Source: Comamonas serinivorans (GTDB lineage Bacteria; Pseudomonadota; Gammaproteobacteria; Burkholderiales; Burkholderiaceae_C). From it: a stretch of DNA of 64,000 bases. Below, in pieces: positions 52,810 through 61,565 of this stretch. Numbering within the stretch: position 1 is the first letter of the stretch; each line of letters begins with the position of its first letter. Both the position numbers and the translations under genes were made by a program. The stretch is from the NCBI RefSeq assembly GCF_002158865.1, contig NZ_CP021455.1, positions 4,154,001-4,218,000 on the forward strand. Reading direction: 5' to 3'. The notes beneath the pieces are model-generated. The model worked only from the letters and a program-made list of their open reading frames with translations, was not told where the DNA came from and ran no database searches.

Positions 52810-53805
52810 TCAGGCTTTCTGGGCGTACACAAAGAATTCACGGTTGCCGTCGCCGCCCTCGATGGGCGAGTCCAGCCATTGCCGCACCGGCAGGCCCAGC
52901 GCCTGCAGGCAGCCGCGGATGCGCTGCTCCACGTCGGCGTACAGGCTGGCGTCGCGCACGATGCCACCCTTGCCCACCTGCCCGGGCTGCAGCTCGAACT
53001 GCGGCTTGACCAGCATGAGCAGGTGCCCCTGCGGCGCCAGCAGCGGCACCAGCGCCGGCAGCACCAGGGTCTGCGAGATGAAGGACAGGTCGCCCGTGAC
53101 GAGGTCGAAGCTCGGCGTCAGGTCCACGTCCTCAAAGCCCGCGCGGCGGCGTTGCTGGCGCGGGGCCGTGCCATCGGCCCGGGCCCGCGCCTTGGCAGCG
53201 CGTTCGGATTTGAAGTCCTCGATCTCGTGCTCCTTGGCGTCCTCGGTGTCGTCGTAGTCCTCGTCCACCACGCCCCCGTTGCGCATCCAGGCATAGGGCG
53301 CCACCGGCTGGGTGTCGTTGTCTTCTTCGTCCTCGACGAACTCGGACACCGCCTGTTCGGCGGCCTCGCGCAGGGACTCGGCGGTCATGCCGCGCGCATT
53401 CAGGCCTTCCACGCCGATCACGCGAGGGTCGTGGCGCAGGCGCTCGTGCAACTGCCCGTGGCCCACATCCACCCCCACGACCTGGGCCGCGCCGGCCTGC
53501 AGCAGGCAGTCGGTGAAGCCGCCCGTGCTCTGCCCCACATCCAGGCAGCGCATGCCGGCCACCTGCAGCCCAAGGCTGCGCAGCGCACCGTCGAGCTTGA
53601 GGCCGCCGCGCGAGATGTACTTGGCCTCATCGGCATCGAGCAGCTCGACCTCGGCGCCTTTGGGGATGTCGTCGCCGTTCTTGGCCACGCCAACCCAGGG
53701 CGCATGGGCAAACGCGCGCCAACGCACGCCGGCGGCGATCAGGCGCTGCGCCTGCGAGCGCGTGGCCGCGAGACCGGCCTCCACGAGATACACATCAGCA
53801 CGCAT
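52810..53805 (-). CDS. tlyA: TlyA-family rRNA 2'-O-methyltransferase with acidic insertion
   Basis: TlyA has an S4 RNA-binding domain (RADVYLVEAGLAATRSQAQRL, residues 2-60) and an FtsJ/RrmJ methyltransferase domain (KYISRGGLKLDGAL, CLDVGQSTGGFTDCLLQ, LVTGDLSFIS, LVKPQFE). Relatives methylate rRNA riboses. The protein is 331 aa against the usual 240-270. The excess is a charged insertion at about 141-232, acidic (VEDEEDNDT, DEDYDDTEDAKEHEIED) then basic (RAAKARARA, RQQRRRAG), between the GVDVGHGQL motif and the next strand. The ATG at 53805 gives the canonical start; the frame is open 300 nt further but without family sequence. A 46-bp element lies 32 nt upstream. Confidence 0.92.
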   Translation of the reverse strand: MRADVYLVEAGLAATRSQAQRLIAAGVRWRAFAHAPWVGVAKNGDDIPKGAEVELLDADEAKYISRGGLKLDGALRSLGLQVAGMRCLDVGQSTGGFTDCLLQAGAAQVVGVDVGHGQLHERLRHDPRVIGVEGLNARGMTAESLREAAEQAVSEFVEDEEDNDTQPVAPYAWMRNGGVVDEDYDDTEDAKEHEIEDFKSERAAKARARADGTAPRQQRRRAGFEDVDLTPSFDLVTGDLSFISQTLVLPALVPLLAPQGHLLMLVKPQFELQPGQVGKGGIVRDASLYADVEQRIRGCLQALGLPVRQWLDSPIEGGDGNREFFVYAQKA

Positions 53806-54220
53806 GGGATTTGTCTGAGGATTGCAATGAAGGAAAATGGGGTATGACCATTTAGCCGTTTCATTTGAAACGACAGTGGCTACATACCCCATCCCAAATG
53901 TTGAAAACAAGGCTGCCAGCAAAGCAGCTGACCGGGGGCTGAACGGGGCTCCCCATGGCGGACGGGCAAACGGTGCGTCAGCACGCGCCTTGCGAAAGAT
54001 CGCCCGACAGGCGCCTCGCGGCCACACGCGAGCCATCTGGTCCGGGTCCGCATCGGTGAACCATCGCCGGCACTGGCGCCCGCGCGCCGCAGCACAGCCG
54101 GCCACCTACCGCGGGCGGCTCGCAGCGTTCACGACCGCCGCAGGCGCGCCACGCGCTCACCGGCCAGGCCCCCAAGCGCATGCGACCGCATGCCATCCAG
54201 GGCACCCGGCACGGCCGCGC
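53806..54220. other. ahcY–tlyA spacer
   Basis: This 415-nt spacer contains a 46-bp element (53838–53891) and otherwise GC-rich sequence. In many Burkholderiales a small phage-holin-like gene sits here; I find none in any frame. No U-run terminator is seen after ahcY. Confidence 0.45.
53838..53891. repeat. 46-bp symmetric element, copy 12
   Basis: The core is 53842–53887, 46 nt, with perfectly complementary GGGGTAT/ATACCCC arms and centre CGTTTCA/TGAAACG around TT. It ends 32 nt from the tlyA start codon. Confidence 0.92.
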
Positions 54221-55654
<1,434 letters not shown>

Positions 55655-55732
55655 GAGGGGGCTCCTAAACGAAGTTCAGACAAAGCCACCGCCCGCTGGG
55701 GAGATCAGGAAACAACTCACCGCACGAGAAGT

Positions 55733-55829
55733 GGATGAGCGTCGTTGCAAGAAGAAGGGTTCCGAGCCTCACGCCCGTGTGCGCCAGCCGGTGAACCCGG
55801 TCGGCCTGGGGCGCTGCAACGCTCCTCGG
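55733..55829 (-). ncRNA. SAH riboswitch
   Basis: Read on the minus strand the leader begins CCGAGGAGCGTTGCAGCG, has a CCCAGGCC segment, GTGAGGCTCGGAACC, and ends TTGCAACGACGCTCATCC. These are the conserved blocks of the SAH riboswitch: P1 CCGAG/CTCGG, the GAGCGTTGC strand, and the downstream GCAACG-CGCTC that pairs back. It ends 78 nt before the ahcY ATG. The class activates downstream genes when SAH accumulates, usually by freeing the ribosome-binding site or preventing termination. The match is from memory but covers all blocks. Confidence 0.92.
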
Positions 55830-55841
55830 AACAAGGCCGCG

Positions 55842-55870
55842 ATTATAGCCACGCCGCCCCGCGGCGCCAG
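55842..55870 (-). promoter_or_regulatory. Promoter of ahcY
   Basis: On the minus strand a perfect -10 box TATAAT (55842–55847) is 17 nt from a weak -35 CTGGCG (55865–55870). Transcription would start near 55835, just ahead of the first riboswitch helix. Confidence 0.75.
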
Positions 55871-55955
55871 GCCCGTGCACGCCGGTCGGCTCAGTCAAAA
55901 TTTGTTGCAATTTACCGTTAAGCTGCACGCCATCTTTGCCTTGCCGTCACACCCC

Positions 55956-56690
55956 ATGCCCCACCTCGCCCGCTTCTCCTCCCTGGCCCCGCGCTGGGCC
56001 CTGGCGGGTCTGCTCGCGCTGTGCGGCGCGATCGGCGCGCCAGCCGGTGCCCAGACGCCGGGGGCACCGGGCGCGGCCCCACCCGCCTCGGCCGGCGCGG
56101 CCCAGGGCACGCGCGTCACCCTGCAGGGCATCATGGGCAACAAGGCCCTGTTGGTGGTGAACGGCCGCACGGCCAAGGCGCTGAGCCCGGGCGAATCGCT
56201 GGGCTCGGTGCAGTTGGTGGCCGTGAAGGGCGAAGTGGTCACCATCCGCGTCGATGGCGCGCAAAGCGACCTGCACCTGGGCGAAACGCAAGCCAGCGTG
56301 GCCGGCGGGGCACCGCCCGTCGGGGGCAGCCAGATCAGCATGGCGAGCGACGCCAGCGGGCATTTCCTGGCCGAAGGCCTGGTCAACGGCAAGCCGACGC
56401 GCTTCATGGTGGACACCGGCGCCACCAGCGTGGCCATGAGCTTGGCCGACGCCGTCAAGCTCGGGGTGGACTACCAGAAGGGCCGGGCGGTCCAGGTCAG
56501 CACGGCCAATGGCGTGGCCCCGGCGTATGCACTCAAGCTGCATTCGGTGCGCATCGGCGATGTCGAGGTCTTTGACGTGGACGCGGTGGTCACCAGCCAG
56601 CGCATGCCCTACGTGCTGCTGGGCAACAGCTTCCTGAACCGCTTTCAGATGCGGCGCGACGCCGACATCCTGGTGCTGACGCGGCGCTGA
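55956..56690 (+). CDS. Exported retropepsin-like aspartic protease (clan AA)
   Basis: This 244-aa protein has a signal peptide (LAGLLALCGAIGAPAGA) and an N-terminal beta region (TRVTLQGIMGNKALLVVNG, a nucleation domain seen before such proteases). The C-terminal half is a single-lobe aspartic protease with RFMVDTGATSVAMS and LLGNSFLNRF, active as a homodimer. It belongs to the bacterial retroviral-type family (TIGR02281-like); substrates are unknown. It is divergent from ahcY. An 8-bp tandem repeat begins 8 nt beyond its stop. Confidence 0.88.
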   Translation: MPHLARFSSLAPRWALAGLLALCGAIGAPAGAQTPGAPGAAPPASAGAAQGTRVTLQGIMGNKALLVVNGRTAKALSPGESLGSVQLVAVKGEVVTIRVDGAQSDLHLGETQASVAGGAPPVGGSQISMASDASGHFLAEGLVNGKPTRFMVDTGATSVAMSLADAVKLGVDYQKGRAVQVSTANGVAPAYALKLHSVRIGDVEVFDVDAVVTSQRMPYVLLGNSFLNRFQMRRDADILVLTRR

Positions 56691-56698
56691 AGGCCGGG

Positions 56699-56746
56699 CT
56701 TCCTGGCTTCCTGGCCTCCTGGCCTCCTGGCCTCCTGGCCTCCTGG
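56699..56746. repeat. 8-bp tandem repeat, six copies
   Basis: Six consecutive 8-bp units: two CTTCCTGG followed by four CCTCCTGG. They lie 8 nt after the aspartic protease stop, in the convergent gap with the thiolase gene. The unit length is not a multiple of three. Such tracts can change copy number by replication slippage. Confidence 0.95.
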
Positions 56747-56770
56747 TCAACTATCGAGGAATTTTCATCA

Positions 56771-56824
56771 CCTAGTATGGCCACGCTTCCGTTTTAAATG
56801 AAACGGAAACCCAGCCATACTGCC
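56771..56824. repeat. 46-bp symmetric element, copy 13
   Basis: The core is 56775–56820, 46 nt, with central arms TTCCGTTT/AAACGGAA and outer AGTATGGC/GCCATACT. With its 4-nt flank it ends at the base immediately after the thiolase stop codon (56825–56827 on the minus strand). Confidence 0.93.
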
Positions 56825-58030
56825 TCAAACTCGCTCAAAGATGCCCGCTGCGCCCTGGCCCATGCCGACGCACATGGTGACCATGCCGTACTTCAAGCCA
56901 TGGCGCTTGAGCGCGTGCACCACGGTGGCCGTGCGGATCGCGCCCGTGGCCCCCAGCGGGTGGCCCAGCGCAATCGCGCCGCCCAGCGGGTTCACCTTGG
57001 CGGGGTCCAGCGCCAGCGTGCGCATCACGGCCAGCGACTGCGCGGCAAACGCTTCGTTCAGCTCGATCCAGTCGATCTGATCGCGCGTGAGCCCGGCGTT
57101 GCGCAGCGCGGCCGGAATGGCCTCGATGGGGCCAATGCCCATGATGTGCGGCGGCACGCCCTTGGCCGCAAAGCTGACGAAGCGCGCCAGCGGCGTCAGG
57201 CCAAAGCGTTTCACGGCGGCTTCGCTGGCCAGGATCAAGGCGCCGGCCCCGTCGCTGGTCTGCGAGCTGTTGCCCGCAGTCACCGAGCCGCGCGCGGCGA
57301 ACACCGGCTTGAGCCGGGCCAGGCCCGCCAGGCTGGTGTCGGGCCGCGCGCCCTCGTCCAGCACCACCTCGCGCTCGCGCGTCTGCACCTCGGCGCGCTG
57401 GAGGTCGAGCGCACGCTCGGTCACGGTGACGGGGCAGATCTCGTCGCTGAACTCGCCCGCCTCCATGGCGCGGATGGCGCGCTGGTGCGACTGCAGCGCA
57501 AACGCATCCTGGTCGGCGCGGCTGATCTGCCACTGCTGCGCCACCTTCTCGGCCGTCAGCCCCATGCCGTAGGCGATGCCGTAGTCGTCGACGTTGGCCG
57601 TGTTGGCGAACAACTGGGGCGACAGGCTGGGGGTGTTGCCCATCATGGGCACCAGGCTCATGCTTTCCACGCCGGCGGCGATCATCACCTCGGCCTCGCC
57701 CACGCGGATGCGGTCGGCCGCCATCTGCACGGCCGACAGGCCAGACGCGCAAAAGCGGTTCACCGTGATGCCGCCCACGCTCTTGGGCAGGCCGGCCAGC
57801 ACCCCGGCCACACGCGCCACGTTCAGGCCCTGCTGCGCTTCGGGAATCGCACAGCCACAGACGATGTCCTCGATGGCGGCCGGGTCCAGCCCCGGTGCCT
57901 GCGCGAGCGCAGCGCGCAGCGTGTGGGCCAGCAGGTCATCGGGCCGCGTGTGCTTGAAAAAGCCCTTGTGCGAACGGCCGATGGGCGTGCGCGTGGCCGC
58001 AACGATGTAGGCGTCTTGAATCTGTTTCAT
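56825..58030 (-). CDS. fadA: Acetyl-CoA acyltransferase (thiolase)
   Basis: This 401-aa thiolase performs the last step of beta-oxidation, cleaving 3-ketoacyl-CoA with CoA. The nucleophile is in NRFCASGLSAVQMAADRI, the catalytic His in GGAIALGHPLGATGAIR, and the second Cys in VTMCVGMGQGAAGIFE. The order after the fadN-like gene supports degradative function over acetoacetyl-CoA synthesis. The ATG overlaps the stop of a small gene upstream (ATGA). Confidence 0.94.
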   Translation of the reverse strand: MKQIQDAYIVAATRTPIGRSHKGFFKHTRPDDLLAHTLRAALAQAPGLDPAAIEDIVCGCAIPEAQQGLNVARVAGVLAGLPKSVGGITVNRFCASGLSAVQMAADRIRVGEAEVMIAAGVESMSLVPMMGNTPSLSPQLFANTANVDDYGIAYGMGLTAEKVAQQWQISRADQDAFALQSHQRAIRAMEAGEFSDEICPVTVTERALDLQRAEVQTREREVVLDEGARPDTSLAGLARLKPVFAARGSVTAGNSSQTSDGAGALILASEAAVKRFGLTPLARFVSFAAKGVPPHIMGIGPIEAIPAALRNAGLTRDQIDWIELNEAFAAQSLAVMRTLALDPAKVNPLGGAIALGHPLGATGAIRTATVVHALKRHGLKYGMVTMCVGMGQGAAGIFERV

Positions 58031-58389
58031 GGTGCTTGCTCAGTCTGTGAGGGGCAGCGCGGGCACTGCCGGATGGCCGGGTTCAGGCCATCTGCGGCAT
58101 GCCGATGCGGGGTTCGGCGGGGGGCGATGGGGTTCATGGGGCGTCGTGGAGTGGGGCCGGTTCGGTTGGCCACCTGCGGCCAGCGCTGAGACCCGCGTGG
58201 TTGAGCCAGCCCAGGCGCCCCCGCCACGGCGCACAGTCCGCCCAGCACGCCCAGGCCCGTCAGCACGGCGGCATCCGCCATCGGCCAGGCATCGATCGGC
58301 AGGTCCAGGACGCTGGCCCCCACGATCGGCAGGGCGAACGCCAGCAGCAGCCCCAGCAAGCTGCGTGCACTGCGGGCCTCGCGCTGCAT
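58027..58389 (-). CDS. Small hydrophobic protein between fadN-like and fadA
   Basis: This 120-aa open frame begins LLGLLLAFALPIVGASVLDL, has a second hydrophobic segment (AAVLTGLGVLGGLCAVAGA) and a Pro/Arg-rich tail. Its start lies 13 nt past the fadN-like stop and its own stop overlaps fadA (ATGA), which supports a real two-helix membrane protein. The tail looks like unselected GC-rich sequence, so the true end or even existence is uncertain. No family recognised. Confidence 0.45.
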   Translation of the reverse strand: MQREARSARSLLGLLLAFALPIVGASVLDLPIDAWPMADAAVLTGLGVLGGLCAVAGAPGLAQPRGSQRWPQVANRTGPTPRRPMNPIAPRRTPHRHAADGLNPAIRQCPRCPSQTEQAP

Positions 58390-58401
58390 GGCGGTCCGCC
58401 A

Positions 58402-60885
58402 TCAATTGCGCACCGGCTTGCCGGTGGCCAGCATGCCCATGATGCGGGCGTGCGTCTTGGGGTGGCCCAGCAGTTGGCCAAACGCACGGCGCTCCAGCGT
58501 CATCAGGTACTCCTCGCTCACGCGCGTGCCGGGGTCCACGTCGCCGCCGGTGACCACGCCGGCGATCAGGCGCGCCACGTCGAAGTCGTGCTGGCTGATG
58601 AAGCCGCCGTCACGCAGGTTGACCAGCTGGCCGGTGATGGTGGCCTGGGCGTCGCGGCCGCCCACGGCGAACAGGCGTTTGTGGGGCGCGCGCCAGCCGG
58701 CGGCGTGCATGGCCTTGGCTTCGGCAATTGCCACGTAGAGCAGCTCGTCCACATTGGCGACGATGGTGTCGCTGGGCAGCAGGTAGCCCAGCGCGCGGCT
58801 TTCCAGCGCCGAGGTGCCCACCTTGGCCATGGCGGCGGCCGTGAAGCCCTCGCTCAGGAAGTGCAGCAGGTCCTTGTCGGTGCTGGTCTGCGCGTTCTCA
58901 AACGCCCGGCGCGCGATGTAGGTCAGCCCGCCACCGCCGGGCACCAGGCCCACGCCCACCTCGACGAGGCCGATGTAGCTCTCAAGGGCCGCCACGCGCT
59001 TGGCGCAATGCACCAGCATCTCGCAGCCGCCGCCCAGCGCCATGCCGCGCACAGCGGCCACCGTGGGCACCTGGGCGTAGCGCAGGCGCAGGAACAGCTG
59101 CTGCAGCTCCTGCTGCATGGCGTCCACCAGGTCCGCGCCGCCCGCCACGTAGCCGGGCAGCATGGCCTCCAGGTCGGCCCCGACCGAGAACGGATCGCTG
59201 CCGGGCCAGATGACCAGGCCATTGAACTCGGCTTCGGCCAGGTCCAGCGCGCGCGACAGCGCCTCGCCGGCCTGCGGGCTGATCACGCGCATCTTGGTCT
59301 TGAGCGTGGCGACCAGCACCTCGCCATCGGGCGTCCAGGCGCGCAGCGTGGCGTCTTCGAAGAGGGTGTGGCCCCCACGCTCCCCGGCTGTGCTCGGGGC
59401 CTCGCCCAGCAGCAGCTCGGGCACCAGCTGGCGCTGGTACACCGGCAGTTCGCGGCGCGGCACAAAGCGCTGCTTGGCCGCACTCCACGAGCCCTGCGCC
59501 GTGTGCACGCCGCCGGCTTCGGCCACGGGGCCGCTGAACACCCAGTCGGGCAGCGGCTCGCTCGACAGCGCCCGGCCGGCGTCGATGTCGGCCTGCACCA
59601 GGCGGGCGACTTCCAACCAGCCCGCCTCCTGCCACAGCTCGAACGGGCCCTGCTGCATGGCAAAGCCCCAGCGCATCGCCTGGTCGATGTCGCGCGCCGA
59701 CTCGGCGATGTCTTTCAGGTGCACGGCCACGTAGTGGAAGGCGTTGCGCAACACGGCCCAGAGGAAGCGGCCTTCGGCGCCGGTGCTGGCCTGCAGCAGC
59801 TTCAGGCGCTCGGCGGCCGGCCGCTTCAGCATGCGGCCATAGACCTCGTTGGCCTTGGCGCCGCTGGGCACGTAGTCGCCCCGCCGGGCATCGAAGCGCA
59901 GGATGTCGCGGCCTGCCTTTTTGTAGAAGCCCGCACCGGTCTTCTGGCCCAGGTTCCCCAGCTCGATGAGCTTGGCCAGCACGGCCGGCGTGCCATAGCT
60001 GGCGTAGAAGGAATCGGTGTCCGCGTTCAGGTTGTCCTGCAGCGTGCGGATGACGTGGCCCACCGTGTCCAGCCCCACCACGTCGATGGTGCGGAAGGTG
60101 CCGCTGGGCGCGCGGCCCAGGCGCTTGCCGGTCAGGTCGTCGACCACGTCGAGGGTCAGGCCGGCCTTCTCTGCCTCGATCACGGTGGCCAGCATGCCGG
60201 CCGTGCCAACGCGGTTGGCGATGAAGTTGGGCGTGTCCTGGGCGCGCACCACGCCCTTGCCCAGCGTGCGGATGGCGAAGTCCTCCAGCGTGTCGAGCAC
60301 GGCCGCGTCGGTGTCTGGCGTGCCGATCAGCTCCAGCAGGCGCATGTAGCGCGGCGGGTTGAAGAAGTGCACGCCGCAGAAGCGGTGCTTGAGCGCCTCG
60401 GGCAGCACCTCGCCCAGCGCATGGATGGACAGGCCCGAGGTGTTGGTGGCCAGGATGGCGTGCTTGGCCACCTGCGGCGCAATCTTGGCGTACAGGTCGC
60501 GCTTGAAGTCCATGCGCTCGGCGATCGCCTCGATGATGAGGTCGCAGCCCTTGAGCTTTTTCAGGTCGTCGTCGTAGTTGGCGGTCTCGATCAGCTCGGC
60601 ATCGCTCGCCAGGCCCAGCGGCGCCGGCTTGAGCTTGGCCAGGTTGGCCACGGCGCGCTCGGCGATGGCGCTGGGCCGCCCCGAGCCAGGGTGAGCCCCC
60701 GCGGGCAGCGAACCAGACGCAGTCGGGCGCGTGGGGGCATCGGCCCCGCTGGGCCGCCCCTCGACGCTTTTCAGGTCGAACAGGATGACGGGCACCTGGA
60801 CGTTGACGAGATGGGCGGCGATCTGCGCGCCCATCACGCCCGCGCCCAGCACGGCCACTTTGCGAATGGGAAAACGGTTGCTCAT
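58402..60885 (-). CDS. 3-hydroxyacyl-CoA dehydrogenase/enoyl-CoA hydratase, FadN-type
   Basis: This bifunctional beta-oxidation enzyme (827 aa) has the dehydrogenase first and the hydratase last, the FadN (Bacillus) order, opposite to E. coli FadB. Residues about 8-40 carry KVAVLGAGVMGAQIAAHLVN; IIEAIAERMDFKRDLY and GVHFFNPPRYMRLLELI follow; the helical domain spans about 240-480. The hydratase part starts near 520, with GSDPFSVGADLEAML, VAAVRGMALGGGCEMLVH and EVGVGLVPGGGG. A 26-residue insertion between two GRPS copies (residues 43-72) interrupts the NAD domain after VILFDLKSVE; it is encoded by a 78-bp in-frame segment with 12-bp direct repeats. The ATG at 60885 gives the normal N-terminus. 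Confidence 0.93.
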   Translation of the reverse strand: MSNRFPIRKVAVLGAGVMGAQIAAHLVNVQVPVILFDLKSVEGRPSGADAPTRPTASGSLPAGAHPGSGRPSAIAERAVANLAKLKPAPLGLASDAELIETANYDDDLKKLKGCDLIIEAIAERMDFKRDLYAKIAPQVAKHAILATNTSGLSIHALGEVLPEALKHRFCGVHFFNPPRYMRLLELIGTPDTDAAVLDTLEDFAIRTLGKGVVRAQDTPNFIANRVGTAGMLATVIEAEKAGLTLDVVDDLTGKRLGRAPSGTFRTIDVVGLDTVGHVIRTLQDNLNADTDSFYASYGTPAVLAKLIELGNLGQKTGAGFYKKAGRDILRFDARRGDYVPSGAKANEVYGRMLKRPAAERLKLLQASTGAEGRFLWAVLRNAFHYVAVHLKDIAESARDIDQAMRWGFAMQQGPFELWQEAGWLEVARLVQADIDAGRALSSEPLPDWVFSGPVAEAGGVHTAQGSWSAAKQRFVPRRELPVYQRQLVPELLLGEAPSTAGERGGHTLFEDATLRAWTPDGEVLVATLKTKMRVISPQAGEALSRALDLAEAEFNGLVIWPGSDPFSVGADLEAMLPGYVAGGADLVDAMQQELQQLFLRLRYAQVPTVAAVRGMALGGGCEMLVHCAKRVAALESYIGLVEVGVGLVPGGGGLTYIARRAFENAQTSTDKDLLHFLSEGFTAAAMAKVGTSALESRALGYLLPSDTIVANVDELLYVAIAEAKAMHAAGWRAPHKRLFAVGGRDAQATITGQLVNLRDGGFISQHDFDVARLIAGVVTGGDVDPGTRVSEEYLMTLERRAFGQLLGHPKTHARIMGMLATGKPVRN
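60671..60760. repeat. 78-bp in-frame insertion bounded by 12-bp direct repeats
   Basis: CTGGGCCGCCCC occurs at 60671–60682 and 60749–60760, a period of 78 nt (26 codons). The sequence between includes GCAGCGAACCAGACGCAG and GCGCGTGGGGGC strings. I recall such strings as common at gene borders in Comamonadaceae rather than inside fad genes. It keeps the fadN-like frame open. Confidence 0.7.
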
Positions 60886-60940
60886 GAAAGGGCTTTCTCT
60901 CGGCAGGCGGTCAAGCCGCCGCCTCGGACATTCAGTGAAA

Positions 60941-60994
60941 TGGGGTATGGCACCATGTGCGTTTACTTTGAAACGGCAATGAGCCCATACTGCA
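60941..60994. repeat. 46-bp symmetric element, copy 14
   Basis: The core is 60945–60990, 46 nt, with centre CGTTT…AAACG. With its flank it touches the DUF2147 stop codon (60995–60997) and lies 55 nt upstream of the fadN-like start. Confidence 0.92.
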
Positions 60995-61459
60995 TCAGTT
61001 GACGCGCTGCCAGGTTTGCGTGCGGAAGAAGGGCCCCAGGGAGCCGCGCACCTGCAGCTTGGCGCCGCCCTCGATGGGCGTGAGGCGCAGGCCGTAGTCG
61101 CTGCCCTTTTCCGGGTCGAGGATGCGGCCGCCTTCCCACACGTCGCCCTCGCCCTTTTTGGCGCCCCGGATGATCTCCAGGCCCACGATGGGCTGGTCCT
61201 TGCGGGCATCGGTGCACTTGTCGCACACCGCCTTGGGGTCGGCCCCGGCGCGCAGCACCTTCTCGATGCGGCCCGTCAGCACCTGGCTGGCGCCCTCGCC
61301 CTGCGCCTCGATGCGCACCTGCGCCTTGGGCTGGCCGTTCTCGTCGACGCTGCGCCAGGTCCCCACCGGGGTCATCTGGGCGCTGGCGGCAGCCGCCGTG
61401 CCGGCCCACAGCAGGCCCAGGGCCAGGCGCGCCAGCAGGGTGGATTCAGTCGGTGTCAT
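60995..61459 (-). CDS. DUF2147 exported protein
   Basis: This 154-aa protein has a signal peptide (LARLALGLLWAGTAAAASA) and a lipocalin-like DUF2147 domain: PVGTWRSVDENG at the start, AVCDKCTDARKDQPIVGLEI (two Cys), GGRILDPEKGSDYGLRL and the end VRGSLGPFFRTQTWQRV. The family is periplasmic and of unknown role. It is frequent next to fatty-acid degradation genes in Burkholderiales, from memory. The ATG at 61459 has GGAG nine to ten nt upstream. It sits between the acyl-CoA dehydrogenase and the fadN-like gene, flanked by two 46-bp elements. Confidence 0.9.
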   Translation of the reverse strand: MTPTESTLLARLALGLLWAGTAAAASAQMTPVGTWRSVDENGQPKAQVRIEAQGEGASQVLTGRIEKVLRAGADPKAVCDKCTDARKDQPIVGLEIIRGAKKGEGDVWEGGRILDPEKGSDYGLRLTPIEGGAKLQVRGSLGPFFRTQTWQRVN

Positions 61460-61506
61460 GCATGTCTCCGTCGGTTGGGCTCTGGGTTTTGCCACCATCA
61501 TTCAGA

Positions 61507-61560
61507 AGCAGTATCTGCCTTCTTTCGATTCACATCAAACGGTAAAAGGCTGATACTGCA
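61507..61560. repeat. 46-bp symmetric element, copy 15
   Basis: The core is 61511–61556, 46 nt, with perfectly complementary GCAGTAT/ATACTGC arms, inner GCCTT/AAGGC, and centre CGAT…AACG. It ends 5 nt before the acyl-CoA dehydrogenase stop codon when read along the plus strand. Confidence 0.9.
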
Positions 61561-61565
61561 GGCCA

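Noticed and set aside
53806..54220. Small phage-holin-like gene often found between ahcY and tlyA
   Set aside because: No frame in either direction shows the expected hydrophobic pattern.
58402..60885. Naming this gene fadB after E. coli
   Set aside because: Domain order is dehydrogenase then hydratase, as in FadN, the reverse of E. coli FadB.
58099..61002. Plus-strand frame of 967 codons antisense to the fadN-like gene
   Set aside because: Same GC-rich shadow effect; the minus frame encodes an obvious beta-oxidation enzyme.
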